This document shows positions 11,085 to 23,022 of a stretch of 64,000 nucleotides of DNA, piece by piece. Under the pieces are notes generated by a model. It saw only the letters and a list, made by a program, of their open reading frames with translations, did no database searches and was not told the origin of the DNA. The position numbers and the translations under genes were made by a program. This DNA is from Phyto melanocephala. Lineage: Eukaryota; Arthropoda; Insecta; Diptera; Rhinophoridae. How positions within the stretch are numbered: the first letter of the stretch is position 1; each line of letters begins with the position of its first letter. The stretch covers positions 10,335,201 through 10,399,200 of the forward strand of contig OW799237.1 of assembly GCA_941918925.1 (NCBI GenBank), read 5' to 3'.

Positions 11085-11490
11085 AAGTTGGTTGCATTTC
11101 GAAGCGAACTTTTTTAAACAATATTTTTATATGAAGTTTTACAATTGGAAATTATGAGTGAAGAGAGAAAATGTATGTAATTTATTTATGACATTTCGCA
11201 AAGAACAGCTGATGATCAGCTGATCAACTGAAACTACATAGCTAAGTATACCCTGGGTTAAAACAAGGCATATTTATTCATCAGTTTAATCGTAGTTCGG
11301 AGAGATTTTTTTTGTTTATATATTTTTAAATATAAAGTTTGACATTTGAAGTTAATGAAAAATAAATAAAAGTCGTTTTTCATCTATAGACTTTGACAGC
11401 TGAATTTTGAAATAGACGAAGAAAAAAATTATCAGGGTTTGAACTTGAAATTTAAAACACTGTGTGACAGCTGATTATAGAGTTCTCGAT
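11085..11490. repeat. Dispersed repeat family B, copy 1 (one TIR end retained)
   Basis: TACCCTGGGTTAAAACAAGG at about 11249, followed by CATATTTATTCATCAG, recurs in inverted orientation at about 15475-15515. Downstream TTTGACATTTGAA and GACTTTGACAGCTGAA are shared with the 15.3 kb copy in direct order, and the TTCATCAG region with 35.6 kb. The upstream part (AAATTATGAGTGAAGAGAGA) is shared with 33.9 kb. The pattern fits a TIR transposon family of which each copy keeps one end. No coding sequence was recognised. A palindromic CAGCTGATGATCAGCTG lies at about 11207. Confidence 0.6.
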
Positions 11491-13464
11491 TGTTTTGTGT
11501 TTATTGACGTAACAACAAATTTTTTCCGGTGACGGCAATAGCTTAAATTATTTTTCTTTAGAATCTTAAACTGAGTTAATTTTAAATGTAAATATTTTTG
11601 GCGATGCATGAATGCGGGAATCTATTGCCGAAAGTTCTGGCAAGAGTAATGGAAGCTGTCATAAGTCGGGCTCGTATTGGCGGCAGCCACTTAGTTAGAT
11701 TTATGTTAATGAAATTGTTTTTGTTTTATTGTATTTGGACTTTAACTATGCAGGTGATGTACTTAAACAGAGATAAAAATTGATTTCCAATAAGAAGAAA
11801 GTTAAAATATATTTTTTGTGTAATTTCTTATGAATACATAGAAAAGTTCTCTAACTATATTTCTCATGATTAGTTAATTTGTCTTTCGCCTTTTTGGAGT
11901 TAACTGTTATACCCAATTCCATTATATGTTTAAGCGTTTAATTTAAATACAATTTAAAAATATAATATTAACTGTCATTTTATTTCGAGGATCGATTCTT
12001 AAGAGCCGAAAAACATAATAAATTTTATATCTTAATTATATTTTCTTAATTTATATTTCAATTCACCCTTGTAACAAAATGACCCTAACAAGAAGCACAA
12101 CTTAAGAAGGGTCAAGTAATGATCTTCGTTTTACGGTCTTTACAATTAACAATAAGCGATAGAATGAATGTCTTGTGTGCGCCTTTTAAGAACAATAGCC
12201 TTGTTAATTATGTAGAACAAGGGTTTGTTTTATAGCAAGAAATCTTTCCCTTATTTTCTTGGGTTTGTCTTTGGCCAGTTAAACTATGTTTAACAAAATG
12301 TCAAACAATTGACATTTGTCAACGGCCTGATTAGTAAGAGTAAGAGAATTTGAAGAAAACCAATTCTAATTGTAAATTGCAATTAACTAGATCATATTTA
12401 AAACTTTAGGATTTTTTTCCCAGCAAAAACAATAGCAAATAATTGTGTAAATTAATAAAATTACAATTTTCTTTATAAAAAAAGGTGTAAAATTTTAAAA
12501 TTAACTAATTTAAGGAAGAGAATAAAAATTATTTTTTGATTTCTTTTCCAAACAAGAAATTTATTAAAAACATTTCTTTTTTTTTGCTGTTACTATATGG
12601 TGTTGGAAGGTGATTTATGGCAAATATCACTACCAGAATATCGCCACTTATTTATTTCATTTTGTTTTTTTTTTTTCGTTCTCAACTTCAAAGTGTTTTT
12701 TTAGGCCTCATAAATATTGGCATTTCGGACAGTTGCGTTCGTTTACTTTGCGCTGCATAAAATAATTATCACCAATTTAGCTTAAGGGTGTTGCTGGCGA
12801 AATTTAAATTTTGCCAGCTTAACTTGCCCATCTATCCATCTGTCCTTATGTTCGTGTACGTCTACCGTTTATTTTGAACTGTAGTGTGTCGTATTGGTGG
12901 TCTCTGTGCTGCAGCAACTTGTAGACATGTCTGTATAAGCGTTAAATGGAATTCATAACGTACGCTATTTAAAATAATAAAAACGCTTTAAAGTTTTGAT
13001 TTATTGTCATATAAGTAGATGTTTGTCAGCTAAAAATATGCCCGTTAATAAATGTAATTTATCATAATAAAACATGGCTAAATTGTTTATTAATTGTTGG
13101 TAATGGATATTTTTCTAAAAAGGTATTAAGTATTTAGTCTAGAAGGCATTCATTTGTAAATTATTATAATAATAAAATGCTACTGGTGTTACACTGTAGC
13201 GACGGACATAAAGAACAAAAGTTAAATTCAGAACATAAATGAACAAAATCTGATAGATTTGGTTTTTATAATTATTAATTGATTTACATATAACAGACAA
13301 TTTTCATAAAAAAAAATTAACAATATGAATCAAAAAAATTCCAATAACAAAAATTATTAAAGAATTTGTATAAAAATGTTTACAAAATTTTCTATGTAGA
13401 AATAAAGTATTGTTTAAACCCATATTGTAATAAGTTAAGTGTGCTTAAACTTAAAACTATTTAA
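11491..13464. other. AT-rich non-coding stretch
   Basis: No gene or clear transposon. A short frame at 11598-11783 has no recognised domain. The sub-region 12690-12950 is slightly less AT-rich but shows no convincing frame. Confidence 0.5.
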
Positions 13465-13771
13465 AGGCTAGAATACACGGCATGTTTTTTACATCTGACT
13501 TTAAAATTTGTGAGACATATGTAAATCTACATGTCTGTCAAAATTGTACTTTTACGCTGACTGCTTTGCAGCAGCAGAGATTTCTGCCAACGGCTGATGT
13601 CACATGTTTTTACAGAAGAAAATAGAGCGCACTCTAATTAAAATTTTGTCAGATGTCTCAACACATATTTTTTTACAGAAGTAATGTTTTAAAGGTAACA
13701 CACGACATGTTCATATTAGCAGTGGAGAATTTGACAAGTCAGATGTAAAAAACATGCCGTGTATTAGCTCC
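13465..13771. mobile_element. MITE with about 30-bp inverted termini, TTAA-flanked
   Basis: The segment AATACACGGCATGTTTTTTA, followed by CATCTGACTT, occurs near the left end (from about 13472) and inverted near the right end (to about 13765). Both sides are flanked by TTAA (13461-13464 and 13772-13775), which would suit a piggyBac-type target site. The outermost bases (AGGCTAG versus GGAGCTA) match poorly, so the superfamily is uncertain. The interior repeats TGTCAGATGT/ACATGT-like words. No coding sequence. Confidence 0.75.
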
Positions 13772-13903
13772 TTAAGTTGGATCAGTGTTTTGAACAAATT
13801 TTTCTTTATATGTAGTCTATAGTCTTTATTTTTGAGAGAGAAAGAGAGAGAAACAATTTTGTTCGTAAAACTCTCAACTTAAATTGTTTTAATTTAAGGC
13901 TTC

Positions 13904-14305
13904 ATTAGTCTTTACTTTCTGTTGTCGTTCTGTGACGTGCCGTTCTGTTGTTTAATTTTTGTGGTTACTTCTTCTGTAAAAACTCCTTAATTTACATGGT
14001 AATCTTACAAGCTTATTATATATTTTGTTTATTTTTCTCGTCAAAGTCCATACATAAAAAAATTTGTAGTGTCAGATTTCATCTATAAGCAAACAGAGTC
14101 TCTCTGTTGCAGCCACCTTTAAAATATAGGCACCTAAATATCAGCTGTTTCTCTCTCAATGGCCGTCACTTAACGTTGAGTTCTATTTTCTACAGGTTCG
14201 TCCGCAACGGAACGAAGCAGAAAAACTTACGACATATGTATACACATTTTCTATTAATAAAAACAAGTCAGCTGATTCGTTACGGAACAGAAAGTAAAGA
14301 CTAAT
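13904..14305. mobile_element. MITE with perfect 20-bp inverted termini
   Basis: ATTAGTCTTTACTTTCTGTT at 13904-13923 is exactly inverted at 14286-14305. The element is about 402 bp and non-coding. A subterminal GTTCTGT/CGGAAC-type motif recurs inside both ends. I could not define a target duplication. The short open frames across it have no recognised domain. It lies only 130 bp from another MITE. Confidence 0.75.
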
Positions 14306-15239
14306 TCTACCTTTAGGATCCACCAAGCTACTTATCCAAGAATGATAGAAATAAAGATTACGCCTTGCGCATGATTTCTCGTTAGATGACGTATTTGACA
14401 TACAGTATGATTTGCAAAATAAAAATTTTTCGATTGAAACACAACCGAAAAAAGAGGTTAATATAACAAATCAAATGAATTAAACGCAAAATCATTTAAA
14501 TCTTTATTTTTTGATTTAAAGATTATAAATACCAAAATGCTTCATATGTGAAAAATATTATTTCGTCCGAAATAATTATTGTATTCGGTTAAGAAATATA
14601 TAAATAATTCCCATCACTCTAGGTATTTGGTGTGTATTTTGTAAGAGCTGACAACACAGTAATTAAAATAACTTTGTCACTTTAAAATTATTAGCAAGAG
14701 ACTAGCCTAGTCAGAAAGGAGTCCAATTAATATAGGTTGCGTGAAATTTGAATCCTTACATGGGTTGCCAACTTGTTTTATAATTGAAATTTTCAATTTC
14801 ATATGAAAAATTTATGTATTACTTATCTGAGAGCTTGTCATTAAAATCACTGGCGCACTTAGAATTTATTAACCAATAGGAACAAAGTTTGAGTGACGTC
14901 ATTGGCACGACATGCGCAGAAAATGTCAATTTTATGCACGGAAAGTTGTAATCTTTATTCTTTTACTCTTGCACTTTACAAGTTTCATGCAGCGGCGAAT
15001 TCTACTGACTTCACTGCTCTTGTCAATGTTTAACCTCATAGAAAAAATATAAAAAGTTATATAAAGGCGAATTTATATTTCTTTTATATAGCGTTTGATA
15101 TTGATAGTAAAAAAGCACAAACGATCAGTTTATCACGTTACACTTAACAACAAATACGCAGTAGTGAATTCGATTGAATTCACCTCCTCCTAAATATCAA
15201 TCCTTATATAAACATATATTAATCGCTTTTAAATATTTT
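14306..15239. other. AT-rich non-coding stretch
   Basis: No gene or element identified with confidence. A slightly GC-richer patch at about 14840-15030 has no frame worth calling. Confidence 0.45.
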
Positions 15240-15299
15240 TTTATGAAGTTTGAAATGTGGGAAGGAAGCAAATTCAGTCAAATTCGGCACTGGGTGACC

Positions 15300-15540
15300 C
15301 TAATTTAATTTTAAGCTTTAATATAAGAGAACATATTTTGTTTATATTTTTGTATATGAAGCATGGCATTTGAAATAAATGGGAGTTAAGAGAAATTTGT
15401 TTTTTATGTATAAACTTTGACAGCTGAAATATGAAGTTATTAAAGAAAAAATAAACAGCTGACGAAGCGAGACTGAATAAATATGCCTTGTTTTGATCAG
15501 ACCAGGGTACACTTATACAGGTGGCGGTGCTAGCCCAGCT
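15300..15540. repeat. Dispersed repeat family B, copy 2 (opposite end retained)
   Basis: Shares the TTTATATTTTTGTATATGAA...GCATTTGAAATAAAT...AAACTTTGACAGCTGAA series with 11.3 kb in direct order. It then carries AATAAATATGCCTTGTTTTG and CCAGGGTA, the inverse of the 11.25 kb terminus. The two copies together define both ends of one TIR family. Confidence 0.6.
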
Positions 15541-15554
15541 GATTATTTTTTTGT

Positions 15555-15642
15555 GTGCCAATGTTTGTCAATCTCTATATATAAAAAAAGATCTCAGTGC
15601 CAAGAATTGTCAAACTCTATATATAAATAAAAAAAGAGAGAC
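15555..15642. repeat. Two-copy tandem duplication, about 43 bp
   Basis: GTGCCAA...TTGTCAA.CTCTATATATAAA occurs twice in succession with an A-rich end. The copies differ by several substitutions and a 4-bp insertion. Confidence 0.6.
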
Positions 15643-16103
15643 AAAAATTGCTCTCCTTTACGCTATCACCTAATGTAGTTACACCATGGATCAGACAAAA
15701 TTTAAATGAGTTGCTATGACATATAAATAAAATCGTTAATTTGCAAAATTTTAACTCATTCTTTACAAATATATTTCATATAATAGCTTGATTTTCCAAA
15801 CAAATTTTACAAAATTAGTGAAGTGCTGATGAAAACTCTCAGCAAATAAAATTTTCTACGGAAAAAAGTATGTATGAGCGGAACAAATAGTAAATTCACC
15901 TTTTAGGACTATGAAGTAAGAATTCATCTGAATTTCAAAGTTTTGTACGAAAAATTAAAAATTATTTACACACACATACATATGTACATTAGGAAATAAC
16001 TTTTTTACAATTTTTGAAAATATCATATATATATGGCGCTATCCATACCATGTAGTGCATAAAAAAACAATAACAACTGCATCTTTAAATTTTCGATATC
16101 GTC
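15643..16103. other. AT-rich non-coding stretch
   Basis: No gene or repeat recognised apart from simple ACATACATATGTACA sequence near 15973. Confidence 0.5.
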
Positions 16104-16367
16104 AAAAAAGGTTCCGCGTCAAATACAATTAAGTTTAGGATCAGTAAGTTCTAAAAAAAAAATATTTTCTTTATAAATTCATTAAATGATAAATAAATTA
16201 TAAGTTTTTCCATTAATAATTGAATATTATTCTGAATAAATTTGATTATAATCTTATAATTACATTAAGAAATGTAAATAGTTGAATAATTATATAATAA
16301 AAAATTTTGAAAAAATAAAAAAATCTAAAGGGCTTTCAGAAATCGGCTTCGACGCGGAACGTTTTTG
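16104..16367. mobile_element. Possible MITE with GTTCCGCGTC inverted termini
   Basis: AAAAAAGGTTCCGCGTCAAA at 16104-16123 is matched in inverse by CAAAAACGTTCCGCGTCGAA at 16348-16367 (16 of 20). The interior is almost pure A/T and non-coding. The exact ends and a target duplication are not visible, so the true element may extend further on either side. Confidence 0.45.
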
Positions 16368-18794
16368 TTCCGAAATTACCTGTGGAAACATTTTTTCGGT
16401 TTCAGCACAACATCGGCTACAGCGTGATGATAGGGCCTTATTTTGGTTGTGCACCTAATGTACATACATATGTACATATATTCTACTTTAGTCGGGCAAA
16501 GTAACGAAGAACATTAACGTGAGGTAAAGAAAATCTCTCTTGGGTCTCAACGTAAAACAATAATAAAAAACCCAAACAAGACAAACAAAATATATAATAA
16601 AAAAAATATTTGTTTAGTAAATTTAAATAAATATATAATAAATTAACATTTCAATTAAATTTGGTTTTTTTATAACAAAACAATACGAGTCGTTACAAAA
16701 AAATTTTGTTGACAAACAAGAGACAATACATTGACACCTTTTTTAGAATACCGAATACAGTGTTGCCATAAGATTAAAAAGTACAAACATTATTTCACAG
16801 AAAACAAAATGTTATAATGTAGTTCTTTTATTGAAATATTTAAAACAATTATTTGTTTATTCTGAATCCTTATAGACAAAACATCGAATTAAGCAATATT
16901 CATCTGTTCATGTACCTAGATAAGGTTTAAACACAACCATTAAAATAGCTTGTACCAAATTTGCCAGCTTTATAGGGTTGGAAATGTAAAATTGTTTTAT
17001 AACAACATATATTGTGATATTTATTAGATCGCTTTTAATTTTAATGAATTTAAAATATTAATCTATAACGCCATTATGCTAAACTTTTAATAAATATCGC
17101 TCTAGTGAATCATTGTCAATATATATTCGTATTGTACGTGTGGCAGGGTTAAAGTGTTCGAAACGCTACATTCTTTTTAAACAATAGACCACGCTTATCT
17201 AATTTCCGTTTTGTTTATTTAAATTGTTTTCAATTAATTTATTGTATTGCCCAAATAAAATTAAACATTTTTTAAGTTCTTAACTCTTTTATTACTCAAA
17301 AGAAAATGAAAAATTTTAAACTCGAAAAAAACAAAACGAAATCATTAAAATTTCAAAACATATTAATAATAATGTTTTGATGGCGCCAGATCTACTTTCC
17401 AAATTTACCTTTTTTTTTGTAATTTAAAGTGAGACAACGATAAAAATGTGTTAAAATATTATCAAATCATAAGATTAACATAATAGTAGATCGAATTTCA
17501 TGGTAATTCAGATAGAAATTATCAAATATTTAAATGTGACAAACTAGGAAAAGTAAATAAAATATATACATACTTACATACATACACATTCATATGTATC
17601 AACACATTTATTTTATAGTATGCTCTCCCAAATATCGAAGATCTATAAATAAAAAATTTTAAGAAAACTCCTAACAAAAATAAAATTTTAAAATTTTTTT
17701 GTTTCTGTAAACCTCGTAGAAAAAAAACTTGCATACAAGTATTTTCGAAATAAATCTTTATGATATTAAATCATACAATTAAAATTATGACCACTGAATG
17801 ATAATAGTGTGTTTGGAACCCCCACTATCGTATAACACACTGCTATTAAATACATACATGCAGATTGGATTCTGTTTTACTGTTGCAACCATTAGGAAAC
17901 ATAGAAATAGTCACATGCTGTTTTTTAGTTTTAAATTCATTGTCTAAACACCTTTTTTCGTGTTTAAATTAATGAATTTTGTTGTTCCTACATACGATTC
18001 TGTGAGTGATATTTTTTTCTAATTTTACCACAATATTGTAGATATACATACATACATTCTATATTTATTATAATACTTATTGTATTAATTTTTGTTGTTT
18101 TAATATTGATTTAATAAAATGATTAAATGTTAGGTCACCCGCAGCATAAGATGTTTTTTTTTTGTATGTTTAGTAAGAAAATTTGTTTCTAACACCAGGT
18201 ACATATTTTTCATAATTGCTTTTTCTTCTTTTTTTTTTGTTTTATTTATTTTCTAATAAAGATTAGATATTGATCACAGATATTAAATGGGCGATAGAGT
18301 TAAATATGTCCATATGTTTTGTACCTACACACACACACTTTTTAAATGGAGATAAAAAAACCAAAACAAATAAAGAAATCTTTAATAAGCATAAGGTAAA
18401 CAAAATAGCGGTAAAGTGCCAGATTTTATGATTTATTGCCGTTTTGACGTTTTTTTTTAGTTTTAGTATCTAGTCAAAAGCCAATAACATTATTTTTATT
18501 AAATAATTGTGATTTTTTGGAAATAATATTATTATGTATGCTATCTTATACATGCTACTAATGAAAATTATTAAGATTTAAAAATTATCAAATAAAAAAC
18601 AAAATAAAAAAAATAACTAAGATGCATTCTTTATTTTATTTAAAAAAAATTGTCCTTTGTTTAAATTAAGTTTTCCATAAATTTTTTATTAATAGGAAAT
18701 TTTTGAGAAATTGTTTAGTTAAGAAAATTTATATAAAGTCATTTAAAATAATATGGTAAAAAGCTGTCTCTGCACATTAATTTTTTTTTTAATT
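16368..18794. other. AT-rich non-coding stretch
   Basis: No gene or transposon recognised. A solitary hAT-like terminus (CAGTGTTGCCATAAG) occurs at 16758, but no partner was found. Simple ACATACAT tracts lie near 17570-17590 and 18045-18060. Confidence 0.5.
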
Positions 18795-19884
18795 TGTCTC
18801 AGTAAGAACACTCTATTTCATTTTAAAATTAAATTAAAATTAAAAAAGTGGTTATTATTTTATTGGATTGCAAAAACCTATTTCGAATATGTAAGTATGA
18901 AATAAAATATTAGTCAAATGGCCCCCACAGCTCTGATGAAAATCCTTTAGTCTTTCCATAAAATTTTTGGCACAAGCCCGGGATTTCACAAGACCCCATA
19001 GAAAAAATCGTACGTCGTTAAATCACAAGATGTTGCTGGCCAGTTGTCATCAGAATTTTTTTATATAATTTAATCTATAAGTTATTGCTGCAAAAAATGG
19101 ATTATTTCATGCGTGGTGTGGCAGCTGGCACAGTCTTGCGTGAACCACATGTCGTCCAGATCCATGCCATTTGGTTGAGGCCACAAGAAAATAGTTCCTG
19201 TAATATATGCCGTTCGCAGTTACTGCAATTTCAGCCTCATCTTCAAAAAAGTAAGGCATAATCAAGACCAAACAGTTACTGGTTGTGGGTGAATTTATTT
19301 TTCATAATTGCATGGGATTTTCTGAGCTACAAATTCAACAATTTTGTGAATTCACGAAGCGACTTTTTTTTCGAAAAATAGGCATTGACTTTATTTTGCT
19401 GCATTGCCCATTTAACGAATTGCCGGCATTAGTTACATGGTTTGCTGACTTAAGCTTCAGAGTACGCATGAAGGTGAAATTTGAAGTTGTTGAGAACGAT
19501 GCCAATTCGATATTTTTGGGCTTTTGGCGAAACTCTCGTTAACAACAGCAATGTTTTCGGGAGACCAATCAGTACTTTGACTCCTGTGAGTCTTGCTGTC
19601 CATATACAACCTAGTTTTTTGTTTTAATTCTTTTACCACTCTTCAAATGGTTTTCACATTAGTTGCACTTTCTCCACTGAAAATTTTTCGAAGCTTGCGA
19701 GAGGTCTTGGCATAATTTTTCAAATTTTTTTAATAGTTTTCACAATTAGAATTTTTTTGTTTTTTTATAAAGCGCTCTATTTTTCATAATCGGAATAAAT
19801 GTATGTGGTTGCCAAATTTCAGATTTGTCACTTGCACAAGAAACAAATTACACAAAATTTTTAAAGGGCATTCTTACTGAGACA
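18795..19884 (-). mobile_element. mariner-like element with recognisable TIRs
   Basis: TGTCTCAGTAAGAACACTC at 18795 is matched inversely by TGTCTCAGTAAGAATGCCC ending at 19884, giving an element of about 1.09 kb, close to the usual mariner length of 1.2-1.3 kb. The interior carries a decayed mariner transposase on the minus strand. A clean TA duplication is not seen at these exact ends, so the terminal base or two may be eroded. Confidence 0.82.
18925..19640 (-). pseudogene. mariner transposase pseudogene
   Basis: Minus-strand pieces in order: KTRLYMDSKTHRSQSTDWSP then ENIAVVNESFAKSPKISNWH (N-terminal DNA-binding helix region); FFEDEAEIAVTANGIYYRNY; WPQPNGMDLDDMWFTQD then CASCHTTHEIIHFLQQ (second catalytic Asp in WF.QD); DDNWPATSCDLTTYDFF (third catalytic acidic block, normally NWPPRSCDLTPLD). 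The order and spacing are those of insect mariner-like transposases that carry the WFQQDGATCHTA motif. Several stops and frame changes interrupt it, so it is inactive. It lies entirely inside the TIR-bounded element at 18795-19884. Confidence 0.85.
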
Positions 19885-21079
19885 TCATTTAGTTAACGAT
19901 CTAGCATACAAAACATCACTTATTAGAATGATTGACTGTCTCCCTTTTTATCTGCCTTCCTGAACACAATTGGCTTAAAAACTACTGAATGGATTTTTTT
20001 TAGGATGTAATGTAAAATTTCGTATGAAGATACCTTGACAGCTGGGTTAACATATGGGCCATTTCGCCTCAAGTGTACCAACTTTTGAAATCCGATCAGG
20101 ATGAAATTTGCACCAAAGCTAGTCCTATTGAATAGCAGCTCAAATACTAAGATTGACACTTATAGATTTTTTTACAGGGTAAATTATTTCGCCGTAGTGC
20201 GGATTTTATCTATTACATTATTTAAAGTTAAGAAAAATTGTCAGTAGCACAGTAAGGATTTAAATTTATTTGTAAATATTTTGTGCTAAGTTTTCGAATT
20301 TAAGAAAAATATTGATAAACTATGTAAATATAAAATTTCACCTTAATGGAATTTCTGGCATGTAGAAAGCTTTGTAAACGACTTCTAATATGTTAGAAAA
20401 GGTTTTACACACTACGATAACTCGCATAATGGGGTCTAAAAGTATCACTCATATAAAAGCCTAACGCTTAACTTAAATCTAAATTAAATAATTGTTTGAA
20501 TAAAACTGTAGATCATGCAGATTATTGCAAAAATTTATCACTGCTTTACCTGAACCATGTTCTTAAAATGTTTTAAATTCCATACACTGCTATGTTTTTA
20601 ATTCTCACTGTTTCCCATTTTATTTATCACTTATCTGGTTATTATTGTAATGAGTCAATAATTTATAATAATTATCTTAAAAAATAAAAACAAGTAAATA
20701 AATTATGTAAAACTGTAAAAGCAATTACTCTTGAAATGGGATGATAAAACCATTACCAACACCACATGCCGGACTCACATTCTAAATGCTATCACGTGTA
20801 TTTATTGATTAAAAGCAAATAAATAATATTTTGAAAAATTGTTTAATAGTGTAAATGAAGATATTTTTTAATAAGATCTTTATTATTAATTATATAAAGT
20901 GAAGGGCTAATTTATGGCTAATTATGTATTAATTGAATTGTATTTTTTTTTTAATTAAAGTGTTTTTTATATTTTATGTTATGTGCTACATTTCGCATTA
21001 AACTTAGTCATCTCGTGAGCAAATGTTAACCTTAAGCTTCTTCTGCTGATCTCCGTTTCTACAGATGAGGCAATGACGC
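19885..21079. other. AT-rich non-coding stretch
   Basis: A less AT-rich segment at 19923-20160 (minus-strand frame of 78 codons) has no recognised domain. The rest shows nothing supportable. Confidence 0.45.
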
Positions 21080-21189
21080 CCGAATCTAAGACGGTAGACA
21101 TTTTACGCTATACCTTTCTTTAAATATAAATATCAGTGTCAAGGAGAACAGGTGGAAAGATTGGAGGCCTGTTTGAAACAACACCTCCC

Positions 21190-22450
21190 AAAACTACGTT
21201 TAAAGAGTTTGACAAAATTTTTGATGACATTGATCGGAGTAAAGCATAAAGTATGATTTGCTCTTCGAAGCAAAGGCAAAACAAAAAAATTAATTTCACT
21301 TATTAAATTAATTTTACTACAACTATACAGACATTGCAAAAATCCAGGTGTTAGTTACATTGCGCAACTGAGAGTAAGCCGTTTACAACAGTAAGCGGCA
21401 TCAACCAAGGATGCATAACGTCCCTCATTATTTTTATACCCTTCACACAGTGAAAAAGGGTATATATAGGTTTGTCATTCCGTGTGAAATTTCTACAATT
21501 TTCATTTCCGACCCCATAAAGTATATATTTTCTGAAAGCTTATGAATAGGGGAGTCGATTAAGCTCTGTCCGTCTGTCCGTGTGTATGTTGAAATCAACT
21601 TTTTGAAGCCCCCCCGACATAGGTTGGACCCGGGTAAGGTATTAAAATATCAGAAATATTCGGGAGTAGATCGGTATTGAAAATCAGAAACATCGGTACA
21701 TAAACAACTGAGATATGAGCAAAAACCCAAGACCACCTCGATATTTTTTCACAAAAACAACATTACAACAACATACATACATACAAACGTGTATACTGGT
21801 TAGAGAAAACGTGGCATCGAATCCCAGCTGAGCCAAAAAATTTTTTTTTTATTTTTTTTTTTATTTTTTCTTTAATATATTATTTATATTTTTATTATTT
21901 TTTTTTAATTTTTTTTTTTATTTTTTTTTTGTTTTATATATATTATATACATAATAATTTTTTTTTTTAATTTATTTTTTAAATTTTTTTTTTAATTTTT
22001 AAAAAAAAATTTTTTTTAATTTTTTAAAAAATTTTTTTTTTGTTTGTTTTTTTTTAACATACATGCGTGAATTTATAATTTTACAATGGGACGTTTTTAT
22101 ATATGTATTTTTTTATATGTATGTACGTATTTCATATGGGATGAATGGTGATACAAACTACTGTTATTGCATGACTACACGTTGTGAAGGGTATATAAGA
22201 TTCGGCATGGCCGAATATAGCACCCTTACTTGTTGTAACTATTTTCGATGATGTAATGTCGACAATATGTGATGGAGCAGAGATTAACAGTGAAGAACTT
22301 ATCAACAACTCGAGATTCCCGACCATGTTCGACGATATGCACATTTACAACTCTTGTGTAAAAGTATTCTGTTCTATCGTTTCGAGACATGGCCTGTTGA
22401 CAAGAACATAAAACAAAACCTTCATGTTTTCCAACAGATAGATGACTGTG
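21190..22450 (+). pseudogene. RTE-like LINE reverse transcriptase, split by a DINE-like insertion
   Basis: Left of the insertion, plus-strand frames read FKEFDKIFDDIDRSKA, matching the (V/I)DFEKAFDS+DR block (RT motif A with catalytic Asp), then FTTVSGINQGCITSLIIF, matching SGV+QGC.LSP.LF (motif B). Immediately right of the insertion comes FDDVMSTICDGAEINSEELI, then a decayed F.DD region (motif C) near 22325. Further right, YETWPVDKNIKQNLHVFQQ matches the Y..E.W......+.F...C segment found after RT in such LINEs. The RT would copy the LINE RNA. It has frameshifts and degraded catalytic residues and is inactive. The endonuclease was not found. RTE/related clade is inferred from motif style; Jockey-type is less likely. 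Confidence 0.72.
21436..22232 (+). mobile_element. DINE-1/Helentron-like non-autonomous element, copy 2
   Basis: Complete copy with the 5' foldback, CCGACCCCATAAAGTATATA region, T-rich tract at about 21838-22055 and the 3' hairpin (ATTCGGCATGGCCGAAT, one loop base changed) followed by CCCTTACTTG. It is inserted in the LINE reverse transcriptase; LINE coding similarity stops at its left edge and resumes at its right edge. It differs from copy 1 at roughly ten positions in the first 330 bp by eye. Confidence 0.87.
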
Positions 22451-22570
22451 AAATATTTTAAAAATATGGTGGCCAAGAGTAGTCACAAATTAATAAATTA
22501 AATTAAATATTAATAGCTTGGGCACACTCCTAGAAAATACAACAAAACTTGACATGAAACGCCGGAATGG

Positions 22571-23022
22571 TAAAAAAAATAAATAAAAATAAAAAAATTA
22601 AAAAAAAAAATAAAATAAAAAATAAAATTAAATAAAAAATATAAAAAAAGTTTTTTGTCTTAACTGGGATTCGAACCTACGTTCATCCAGTTTGTATTGG
22701 TGTGAAAAGACGAGGTGGTCTAGGTTATTTCATCATATCCCAGTTGTTTGTAGAGTAATTTTTCTGATTTCCAACACCGATCAGCTCCGGAATATTTCTG
22801 ATATTTTGGTACCTTACATGAGCCTTGAAATTGTCTGGGGCTTTAAAAAATTGATTTCAACATACACACGGACAGACTGACAAGCGGATAATGCTTAATT
22901 GACTTCCCTATTCATAAGCTCTCAGAAAATATATACTTTATGGGGTCGGATATTAAAATTGTTGAAATTTCACACTGAATGACAAACCTATATATACCCA
23001 TACACTTACTGTGAAGGGTGTA
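22571..23022 (-). mobile_element. DINE-like element, 3'-truncated copy, minus strand
   Basis: Reading minus from 23022: 5' foldback (ACACCCTTCACAGTAAG), CCGACCCCATAAAGTATATA, then the internal region and a T-rich tract (A-rich on plus at 22571-22650). The 3' hairpin terminus is missing. It carries GTAGGTTCGAATCCCAGTT, an exact match to the Pol III B-box consensus GGTTCGAATCC. It is more diverged than the full copies. Confidence 0.8.

Noticed and set aside
16758..16790. Solo hAT-like terminus CAGTGTTGCCATAAG
   Set aside because: No inverse partner within 2 kb, so no element can be defined.
22667..22690. tRNA gene at the exact B box
   Set aside because: No acceptor stem, anticodon arm or properly spaced A box; the sequence is internal to a DINE-like copy.
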